From [Phialemoniopsis] sp. UDSM-2020 (taxonomy: Eukaryota; Ascomycota; Sordariomycetes; Thyridiales; Thyridiaceae), in assembly GCA_018873225.1 (NCBI GenBank), contig JAEILZ010000006.1, positions 2,418,001 through 2,482,000 on the forward strand: 64,000 bases of DNA, given 5' to 3'. Under the pieces are notes generated by a model that was not told where the DNA came from, made no database searches, and saw only the letters and a program-made list of their open reading frames with translations. Numbering within the stretch: the stretch's first letter is position 1; each line of letters opens with the position of its first letter. Below, piece by piece: positions 54,781 through 64,000 of the stretch. The translations under genes were made by a program, and so were the position numbers.

Positions 54781-56384
54781 TCAAGTCTTCGCATCTCCAT
54801 ACAAGCCAACTAGAACACCATTCGCGCTGCTCACAGAGACCCGGACACGCGGGAGATACGGTCTGGGGTCGTGATTCTCGATCCGAGGGAACGCCTGCAT
54901 CAGGCGCACGATCGTGTAGCTCGCCTCGGTCAGGGCAAACTGCTGACCGGGACAGACACGAGGACCTCCGCCGAAGGGTAAGTAGTGCCATCCAGGCCGC
55001 AGGTTCTCACCCCACCGCTCTGGGCGGAACTCGTCGGCGTCGGGGCCGTACACATTCTTGTCGCGGAGCATGGCAAACAGGTTCATGATGATCATGGCGT
55101 TCTTGGGGACGAAGCAGGGCTGAGACCCATCAGGGCCACCGCCGCGTGGAATCATCACGTCCTTGTTGGACCAACGCGCGTTGTTGGCTACAATCGCATA
55201 ATAGCGGAGAGCTGGCAATGAAGACAACGATAAGCAAAAAAGGGGCAATGTACAAATTTGGAAGATACTGTCAACTTACTCTCATTGAGCACGTATTTGA
55301 GATAACGCATGCTCTTCAGCACTTCATAGTCCGGCTTACGACCGCCTAGCTCTGCCACCTCCCTCTGCAACGTTGCCCACACGTCGGGATGGCGAGCCAG
55401 GGCGAAGAAAACATGGGAAAGGAGCAGGGCCGTCGTATCGCGCGCTGCTATGAGCACGCTCCCGACCTCCATGCATGTCTGCTTCTGATCGCCCTTGGTG
55501 AGTCGCAATAACTCGTCGGCCAGGATATAGCCCTTGCCGTCCTCAGACTTGTCCTTGCTAGCATCCACGTTGGCTGCATGTTTTGCTACGATCCGGGCAA
55601 TATACTGGTTGGCCCCGGCCGCAGCTTCGTTAAACTTCCTGTCCTCCCAGAATTGCAGTTTGCGAATCAGGGGAGGCGTGCGCATGCGGACGAGAAGCCG
55701 GTCGCCGCAAAAGTCCACGTCGCGGGCAAACGCCACCTTCTCCGCGATCTCTGCAGCCGTGAGGCTCTCCCGCGTGCCGACCCCGAGCAGGAAATCCATC
55801 GCGCTGTCCAGGGTGAACTCGAGAAACATCTCTTGCAGGTCGACGGTGTGGCCGTCGTGCGGGATGCGCTTGATGAGGGCCGCGACGTGCGTCTCGACCT
55901 TGTCGAGCTGGCTGATCTCGCCGCGCGAGACGGCCGGCCTGACCATGGCGCGACCGACCTGCCACTCGTGGCCGTCGGACACGAAGATGCCCCCCTTGGC
56001 GAAGGGGAACCAGCCGCCCGAGTACATGCGGTTGGAGACTCCGTAGTCGGTGACATTGGTAAGGACGCTGCGGACGTTCTCCACGTCCACGGTGTTGATG
56101 AGTGTGTTGCCGAGAATACGGGCTTGATACGTCGATCCCGATTGCCGAAGACACTCGTTCATAAAGTCGTAGAGTTTCCCAGCCTTGGCTTCCGCGACGT
56201 TCTTCGCGGCGAATTTCAGGCCTAGCAGGCCTGTGGGAAAACTCACAGCCGGCACATCGTAGGCTCCATGCTTGCGCTTGAAGTTGGCGATCTCCAGCTG
56301 CCTCAGAACTATCCGAACAAGGACGAGAGCGAACAGGGCGCAGAGGCCCAGAATCGGCAGATAGAGCTGGTGAGACACAGACAT
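54781..56384 (-). CDS. Cytochrome P450, CYP52-like
   Basis: ER-anchored monooxygenase, 511 aa from exons 56384-55280 and 55211-54781. N-terminal membrane helix about 8-27 (LPILGLCALFALVLVRIVL). I-helix IAARDTTALLLSH; ExxR motif E368-T-L-R371, whose Thr codon is rebuilt across the 68-nt intron (55212-55279); PERF-type FRPERW; heme-binding FGGGPRVCPG with Cys455. The I-helix and the heme loop are like the CYP52 alkane/fatty-acid omega-hydroxylase group of ascomycetes, so terminal hydroxylation of fatty acids or alkanes is the likely activity; the subfamily is not certain. TATATA at 56505-56510 lies about 120 bp upstream of the ATG. Convergent with Nse2 (158-bp gap). Confidence 0.9.
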
Positions 56385-57221
56385 GGCGTCTAGAGTTGAT
56401 TAGGCTTTCGCAACTGGAATAGCCGGACGACTTGCGCTTTGTCTTTGGAACGTGGAGAGTGTTACTTTATACCCCGTTTTTGCGGCGGCCGCTCTCCTTC
56501 CCCATATATAGGGCCAAGTGCTTCACCTAGCCGTATATTCCGGACCGAAGTATTGATGTGTACATTATGTGTATGGTAGGGAGAATGAAAGTGCGTGGTG
56601 GTGGATGTCTCCCGAGACGATGACAGCAGGGATCCGCTAGAATCAATTGCCTATTCTGTGAAGCGACGGGGACTTGGCTTCGTCGCTCATGGTCCAAGAA
56701 GGATACACAATTGCGAGAGCTCTCTAACATTAGCTGGAAATGGTCGTATTATACTAAAATCTGACGAGATCAAATGGATCCTGGGCAGAACAAGCCATGC
56801 TCGCATTTGCTTTGGAGCAATGAAGATTGGATGAGACCAGTGCGTTGTGTGGGGCCGATGTGCCTCAAGCTTGAATCCTGTCAAAAGCTACCAGTCACCT
56901 GGAATTGAATTCCAGGGCCCCCGGTAAGCTACGAGCAGGGAGCCGCTTTGGTCCCACGTCCTGGGATCAGTGTGTACAAGTAAAAAGACCTGCTACGAGT
57001 GGCATATAAAGGCCCTTGGGCTAGGAACGACTTCGCCAGAAATCAAAAGCCGCGAGGCGCAGCTTGTTAAGATTACAAGTATGTAGAGATATAGTGTATA
57101 CGAGATGAGTCGGGTATCAAAATGCTGGTGGCTGAAGAAATAAGACGCTCTTCCCCCCTGTAATCCAAGTGCGCCAAGATTCCAAGGCTCCACGAATGCA
57201 GAGCTCCAAGCTTGCGGAGTA
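56385..57221. other. Intergenic
   Basis: P450 promoter and 3' end of the Gem1 gene. No further gene seen. Confidence 0.5.
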
Positions 57222-59167
57222 TCATGGCGTATTAGTCGATCGACGCCAGATCATAAAGGCAGCGGCCGCGGCGCATGTGGTGGCCCCTAGTGCTAGGTAA
57301 AGGCTCGTCCTGTCGGGAGGCGGTTCTTCGCTCTTTGGGAATGCTGTGCTCGGATTCGTTGCTGCTTCGGCAAGGGAGACGAACAGTTCGCTGATGCTGT
57401 TCCATGTGACACTGACGTGTAGCGGGGTGCTCATGTTGAGCGTGGAAGTGTACGTATCTGGCTGCAATTCTGATCGCTGTGTCGTCTTGTCCTTGTCAGC
57501 TTTCAGGGCTGTGTAAATGGCTGGTAGCTCGTCGAGCTGCGGATATCTGTTGCGTAATTCGACAATATGTGAAAATGAGTCCGGATCTGAAGAGTCATAT
57601 GCGTAACAAATCAGATCACAGGCATCCAGTTTTGCCTGGTTCTCTAGAATCGCGGGTTCCAACTCTCCCAGCTCCTCCAATATTAGGTAGCATTGCTTCC
57701 CGCCCTGCAGCTCGACACTATTGACAGCCCTGCGAGGTTTGATAGTCGGATGATAGAGGCCGTCAAATGGCCGGCTCAAGAAAGCATCGAGGAGTGACGA
57801 CTTGCCGGCACCAGAGGCCCCGAGGATGTAGCACAACACGACATTTCGCTCGACTCGGCCAGGTCTCCGCCGGCGCTTGCGGGGCTTGGTGATTTTCAAC
57901 GCAGTCGTGGGATCTTTGGCATTTGGAGCCTCGAATCCCAGGTAGGCGAGATACTCGAGCGTTGTTTTGGGCTCGACAAATGTTGTCATACTCCATTGCG
58001 CCAACCAACCCTGAAGGGTTATGTGACCCGCGTCATTGCGCACGGTACAGGACGGAAACGAGGTCTCGACCCAGGATGCCGGAAGGCCTGGCGTGGGTGC
58101 AAACAGGGCCGTTAATTCGGCATCATTCAGACCCCCGTCGTTGTCTTTATCGAAGAGAAGAAACAGGTCAACAAAGAACCTGTAGCCGGCAGGGCTGAGC
58201 TCGGCCGAGGCATATTGCGGGACTTCGAACTTGGGGTGAAGGAAGCTGTCCTCGAGGCTTAAGCTATCAGTATAGTGGTAATGTCGAAGGATAACCCAGA
58301 TAGTCTCATGCCGGCCCTTCTCCGCATAGAGCTTGTTAAGCTGGAGGAATCCCTGCATATCAATTCCTGCACTCATCTCGGAGTCGGGTACAGTTTTGTT
58401 GATGGATAATTTGATGTTGTCCAGATCGTCTTGTGCAAGGGCTTTGTCGAAACACTTGACCTGGAAGTCAAGCATCTCCTCGTTGTTCAGATATCCATCC
58501 TGGTCCTTGTCACAAAGATAGAATATCCTCTTGAGGGCTGCTACACAGGCAGGCTTGAGCTGTCCCTCTTTGTAGTCGAAAAGCGGAGCAATAGGATGGG
58601 TCACAGCCTTCTGGCACAGGAAGAAGACCTCGTTGACATTATAGTGCTGGCGCGCACTGGTGCGTATACAAGAGTCAATCTCCCTGAACTCTTGCATCAC
58701 AGGGAGCATCTCCTCCTCCACCACCTGGGATGTCTTGCCATCGCCCAATAGATCGGACTTGTTGGCACAGAGCACCACGGGGACGTTAACACCGAGGGAC
58801 CGGAAATACGGCATCCAGAACAGTGCAACGCGCTCATAGCTGTAGTGATCGGAGTATACGAGGAGAATGACATTGCACTTGCGAATCTCCTTGCGAAGAG
58901 TTGTGCGATCTTGGGGTCGCGCCGAGGTGTCGACAATGGTCGTCGTCACATTCTCTGGGGTGCCGATGTTCGGGGGGATGTTGATCTGGGGCAAGACAGA
59001 CTGGATCTTATTCGAGTAGAAGACATCTTTGACCAGCGAGACAATCAGGCTCGACTTGCCGGTGCTTTCATCGCCACATACGCAGATGCGCACTGTCGTT
59101 TAAGAATCAGCCCACAACGAACGTGTAACCTAGCAAGGGAGGGAACATTGCGCGTACCTTGTGCCAT
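57222..59167 (-). CDS. GEM1: Mitochondrial Rho GTPase Gem1/Miro
   Basis: Tail-anchored outer-mitochondrial-membrane GTPase for mitochondrial morphology, inheritance and ER contacts. Exons 59167-59158 and 59092-57222, 626 aa. The first exon is 10 nt (Met-Ala-Gln plus one base); splicing the 65-nt intron gives [19 protein letters not shown], the N-terminal GTPase P-loop. NKSD (ANKSDLLG) follows. Two EF-hands: [12 protein letters not shown] and [12 protein letters not shown]. Second GTPase domain P-loop [12 protein letters not shown]-terminal membrane helix [20 protein letters not shown] then RRSTNTP. All expected domains are present and intact. Confidence 0.96.
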
Positions 59168-60356
59168 TTTGATGGTTTATGAACCAGGATGAGTGTATGG
59201 CATAGTTTGGATATTATGATTCCGAGATTGGATCAGGTTGGTAGAGGACCGAAGAAAGCACGAGGTTGCCGCGCTTCCCGCGACGAGAGGGGAGCTAGGA
59301 ATGAAGGTCTGCGTCTGGCGTGTCCCTCTAGGTGGTGATGTCCAGTGGAGGTGGAGGACAACAAAGCGGATCCCAGCTGGCCATTGAGGCATGGGGAGAG
59401 CTAGCACTAGAGAGCTCCCAATTGAATGGTTGGGTTCTTATCGGGCTTATCCGCTCATGACTGTACGTAGGTGCGTCTGGTGGCTCCCGATGTCTGGACA
59501 CCAAAACAGCCTAAGTAGTGGGCACTGGCCTGTAGCCACAGCGAGCTCAGTGGCCCATGCACGCTACCTACCTACTTTATCGAAGTGGAAGCGCAGATGG
59601 ATATTTGATCACACACCGACAAAAGGGATAAAGATGGAGGCAAATATTGATCTATCGGTCCAATGCTACGAGTATGTTAGATATATGAGCTACACCCCCA
59701 GGTCAAGGGCCTTAAGCATCACACTGTTATCATATTATTGGGTGCCTGTAATTTTGCTGCGCTGTTGGTAGTCTCCAACATGAACGAAGGCGTTATGTAG
59801 AAATAAGCATAAAATCACCAGTCGGGGTGGCCACATGCTCAAGGCCTACATGTCTGGAAATAGGACTCACTACATAGACAGATCCGGGGCGGGTGTGACG
59901 AGCCGTCAAGCCGGATCACATCCAAGACACAACATTGAACAAGGCCTCGAGGGCTGCATCGCTCGCATGCCTTCCCCCTCTTTCCCCACACCCAGCAAGC
60001 CCGGTTTTTACTCTGTCTGGGCTGGCGTGCGGGGCACGAGGTGATCAACCATGCACCTCCATGTGCTTCTAAACCCCTGCCAATGGCCCATTGGCCACTC
60101 ACCTACCAACTTCAATTCGCATCTCCGGGTCTGTCTCGTCAGGATCACCGCTGCTTTCTAAACGCCTCAACCTTCCGACCAGGCGCGCCCTCGCCTTGTA
60201 ACCATCTTCACCCGCGCCAGAGACTCACCCGACCTTGGTTCTTTCATTGGTAATCACTCCGAGTCGCTTCGGATCACTGCGCATCGCCTGCGATTGATTG
60301 AGCCATTATAGCCCTTTGGAAATAGACAGCCGGATCAGGCCAGTCAGAACATCGCC
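59168..60356. other. 1.2-kb divergent promoter region (gem1 / creC)
   Basis: Contains CTACCTACCTACTTTAT at 59564-59580. No gene seen. Confidence 0.5.
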
Positions 60357-62706
60357 ATGTTGTATGGGAAATCCATCATGCTAAGATATTACGAAAGACT
60401 TCTTTCTGACTTGAATTTTCCAGTGTTCTTCCACCACCACCGCGTTACCCGACGCAAGCCGCATACAATGCAGCTCTTGCGGGCGGGCACATTGCCCCCA
60501 TGATCGAGACCAACAACATTCTATCGCATCCCACCGGGCCAGAATATCAATTCCTCGTAGGCGAGGGTGAGTGAATCCGCCGTCTGAATCAATCATCTTC
60601 TGCGACTGTCAAACTCCTACTGACGTATGCGCTCATCTCTCAGGTCTCTACGTCCTGAAGGAGGACCTTCACTTAGCAACTCCCCCACCCCATCCGTCCG
60701 AAGCTCCTATCGTCAATCCGAATCCGCTTGCGACCACACCGCAGCCAGCTAGTGCTGGCACCAAGATATCACTTCTCTCGTTCGAAGGCCGCCCGACCTC
60801 GTCCACGCCGGGCAGGCCTTCAGGCTTGTCGGCCTTTCGGCCGGGAGGCGTACACGGAACCATCCAAGAGCACCCGCAAGAAAGTGATACCGATGCCCGT
60901 TTGAGCAGTGTCGATGGTCGTACCAGCGCAAGCGATGCACTTTTGGGCAGTGCGCCTGCCTTTGGCGAGGGCAACGCCCTGCTGTCTCCGGTGCCGACCA
61001 AGGATGCCGGCAAGAGGAGGAAGCCCAAGAACAACATGACCAAGAGCAATTCTTCCTTCATATCACGGGTCATCGTTCACGAGAATCTGTCCAAGAGATT
61101 GCAAGACCGCCCCGCAGATGGATTGTTCGCCTTTGCCAACATCAACCGTGCTTTCCAGTGGCTGGATCTCTCATCTGAGAAAAAGGTATGTTGTGACTAT
61201 ATCAATAGCGAGAATGTACGAAATCTAAATCTAACTTCTGTGTATAGGCGGATTATTTGACAAAAATCCTTTTCACGAAAGCCCACTGTCTGTGTCACGA
61301 TGTCAACAAGGTCACCAGGTCACTGCAGCATATCGATGTGATCATGGGCTTCTCAACTGGAGAGATCATTTGGTGGGAGCCTGTGTCGCAGAGATACACT
61401 AGACTCAACAAGAATGTGAGTCTTCTCAGTCGCCCAACCTTGCTCAACATGCTAACATGCTTAGGGCGCTATCAATGGAACCCCCGTGTCCGAGATTCGA
61501 TGGATTCCAGGCTCAGAAAATCATTTCCTAGCTGCACATATGGATGGTTCTTTGGTGGTGTATGACAAAGAGAAAGAAGATGCCATGTTCTCGCCTGATG
61601 AGGAGGAAGCAGCTCAAGAAAATGGGGAAGCCGAGATCCCGAACGGTGGGAAGAACGGAGTCAAGAATGGCATCAACCACACCACACAAATTCAGGTCCA
61701 CAAGTCCGTCACATCGAAAAACCAAAAGACCAATCCTGTGGCCTTTTGGAAGCTCTCGAACCAGCGTATCAACGCTTTTGCTTTCTCCCCGGACAATCGC
61801 CATCTGGCTGTGGTTTCAGAGGATGGAACTTTGAGAATCATTGACTACCTAAAAGAGGAGTAAGTCGACGCCTTCTAGACCATGACTAAGGATTTACTGA
61901 CGACGACCAGGCTTCTCGAGCTATTCTACTCCTACTATGGCGGACTGATCTGCGTCTGCTGGTCTCCAGATGGCAAATACGTCCTTACCGGCGGGCAAGA
62001 CGACCTGATCTCGATTTGGTGTCCTAGCGAGTCAGCCTTGATCGCGAGGTGCCAAGGGCACCACTCTTGGGTCACATCAGTCGCGTTCGATCCCTGGCGA
62101 TGCGATGATAAGATTTATCGTTTCGGTAGTGTAGGAGAGGACTGCCGCCTATGTCTGTGGGATTTCAGTGTTGGCATGCTTCACCGGCCAAAGGCAGTTG
62201 CGGTATGTTCTCAGTTCATTATCTATAGGGAGTGGGGAGATCCCAGTCATGCTGACGTCTTCCTCCGGATAGGCTTCAATCCGCCACCGGGGCTCGGTAG
62301 GCTCCCCGATGCAACGGACGGAGACGCAGGCTACCTCGACTAGTCGTCTGCGTTCCGATTCGAATATTTCTACCCAAGTTGACGATGAAGATGATGAGGA
62401 GAAAATCCTGCCGCACCCAGTCGAACCCCGGGCGCGAACAGCTACGCTGCCTCCAGTCTGCGTGAGTACCCTGATAACTCTAGGGGGGATATTGATGTTT
62501 CTAACCCTGTCGGCTCTTGACACAGTCCCAAAGCCTGGATAAGGACCCGCTTTGCTGGCTCGAATTCACTCAAGATGCTATCATTACAAGCTGCAAAGCA
62601 GGTACGTTGAACCTCGTTGAGTTTCCCCCATTCACAATCAACTAATCGTTTCGCAGGCCACCTTCGGACGTGGAACAGGCCAACAGATCACGTCGGCCAA
62701 GCATAA
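60357..62706 (+). CDS. creC: CreC, WD40 partner of the CreB deubiquitinase
   Basis: Carbon-catabolite repression protein; in Aspergillus it stabilises and activates CreB (its human counterpart belongs to the WDR20 group). Nine exons: 60357-60361, 60424-60566, 60644-61185, 61248-61415, 61465-61859, 61911-62202, 62273-62461, 62526-62601, 62657-62706; all phases close, 619 aa. The 5-nt first exon (ATGTT) is needed to make the expected N-terminus [14 protein letters not shown] Pro/Ser-rich region is followed by WD repeats: [74 protein letters not shown] and GHLRTWNRP. An acidic insert (DDEDDEEK) separates the last blades. No repeat looks broken. Confidence 0.94.
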
Positions 62707-64000
62707 TCGAACAAGGTCTTTCTACCGAGTGTCTGGTGTCCAAGAGTAGCAAGGTGCTCATACTATTCTGTATTTCTGTTGTCGTCTGCAGCGCCTTTCC
62801 GTATCAATATTTTCGCCAAGCCCTCAGGTTTCGAACGTGCGTGTTCCACCTCCAGTGCCCCTCAGATTTACATCCACACAAATGCCCATGGCCATCTATG
62901 ATTTGTTCGGGAGGAACATGGTGTACCAGAGCTTAGCAACTAGGGTATTAGATGTTGCGTGGCGCCTGTTTCTGTGTGTGTACCTAGCATGGTAATGCGA
63001 AGAGAACGGGCCAGTCCGGAGCTAGCAAGAGATCCACGTTCCGAGACTTTGCTACCCAGATGGTCTAGCATCCTACCTGAAGCAAGCGAAGATAAGGGTG
63101 GGCACGGGTTGGGTCCTCATACTTGCAGCGGGTCTGCGCTGCTGCTGCAAGGGGGCAAGTATGAGGATGGAGCCCTGCATTGTTGAGCCTCAATGTTTTC
63201 TGCTATCGCCAGGGACCATTGTGTGGTCCCTTGATGCATGTATATAGCGCACCGTGGGTCAAATAAAACGGGCATATATCAAAATCTGCATGCCTAGTAT
63301 ACAACGCACCGTACTTGCGTATCTGAATGTATTATCTGTGGCGAGGAAGCTACCCTGCCTAGCAGTCTAGTTCAATGATATCTACTGAAGCGCGCTTGCC
63401 ACCGGGACGATACCGCTTGTTGATCTAGGAAGAAGCGTGTAGATCGAGCCGAGAGACTGTGGTTTGCGGTAAGACAAGCTGGTACGTACCTACAGAAGTG
63501 GTAAGGGTACACAACATGCGGCGAGGGATTCACCCACCCAGAGGTTGAAAATTCTATCTTGTGGTGGGTGCACAGGGCGTTGCGTCGTGGGTAAGGTAAG
63601 ATACATTGCCTGCCTTATCTGACCCATCAACGCCAAGGACCCATGCCGTGGCACAATAGCACGACAGCCGTAGTACCGTGGCATTTCTTGGAACCTCGCC
63701 ATCCACATTGGACATTCGTAGCACAACTGACGTTATCGGAACCTTACTGTATTTGGCGTTAGCATTAGTGTGATGGACGCTATCATCGACTTGCCTCTCC
63801 CTGTAGAGGTTGGTCAATGACGGCCAGACCCTACGGGAGACATGATAAGGACCAGGAGATCGACCTGGAGTCTGTGTAGGCAAGGTGAGGAATTTCGACC
63901 CCCCTGTCAGGCATCGACTGCTAGGTGGAAGGTTATCCCACTACCCAAAGACATACATCCACCTCTGTAGAGTAGGCGTTCCAGTGGAAGCACAAGGCGT
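62707..64000. other. Intergenic to window end
   Basis: creC 3' region and unassigned sequence. Holds the inverted repeat at 63114-63167. Only short, featureless open frames. Confidence 0.5.
63114..63167. repeat. Inverted repeat, 13-bp perfect arms
   Basis: TCCTCATACTTGC (63114-63126) and its exact complement GCAAGTATGAGGA (63155-63167) around a 28-nt spacer that itself has CTTGCAGC/GCTGCAAG complementarity. Could form a stable hairpin 400 bp after creC; may act in 3'-end formation or be a mobile-element relic. Confidence 0.7.

Overview
This window is nuclear DNA of a filamentous ascomycete, most likely a Sordariomycete. The evidence is short (about 50-120 nt) GT-AG introns with CTAAC/CTGAC branch points, and genes typical of that group: a VIVID-type LOV photoreceptor, CreC, a GH7 cellulase, Pex14 and a CYP52-like P450. 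There is no prokaryotic, viral or transposon coding sequence and no CRISPR. I rebuilt gene models by joining exons across splice sites and checking reading phase. Functional names come from motif recognition only; no database search was run.

Layout: 1-1162 (+) 3' part of PEX14; 2054-3588 (+) HSL-type esterase; 4173-5777 (+) DHCR24-like FAD sterol reductase, convergent with 6306-7926 (-) HMG-CoA synthase; 10036-12021 (-) BCS1-like AAA ATPase; 13809-14426 (-) low-complexity unknown; 14.4-19.4 kb gene-poor; 19446-21757 (+) single-pass membrane protein; 22341-23468 (-) CCDC174-like; 24178-24558 (+) small membrane protein; 24697-25854 (-) homoserine dehydrogenase, divergent from 26254-27204 (+) Trm8; 27684-31458 (+) Mdm1-type sorting nexin; 33367-35084 (+) two-RRM SR protein; 35635-36838 (-) GST; 37448-39228 (-) membrane protein of unknown function; 40429-42519 (+) S10 carboxypeptidase; 42.7-44.2 kb (-) snoRNA host gene; 44560-45955 (+) Fpg-type DNA glycosylase; 47813-49571 (+) GH7 cellobiohydrolase; 50559-51365 (-) VIVID; 53322-54622 (+) Nse2/Mms21; 54781-56384 (-) P450; 57222-59167 (-) Gem1/Miro; 60357-62706 (+) CreC.

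The most informative hidden element is the non-coding one. On the minus strand between 42.85 and 44.15 kb lie six box C/D snoRNAs, each inside its own intron of a host transcript without an obvious protein. Their guides match 18S/25S rRNA at the yeast snR78, snR77, snR76, snR75, snR74 and snR73 target sites, in that order. An ORF-based annotation would leave this 1.5 kb blank. Other notable points are a 6-nt internal microexon in the SR-protein gene, 5- and 10-nt first exons in creC and gem1, candidate White-Collar sites upstream of vvd, and in-frame stop-free introns in vvd and homoserine dehydrogenase. The protein-coding genes are mostly housekeeping with no obvious cluster; the HMG-CoA synthase/DHCR24-like pair is the only suggestive pathway link.
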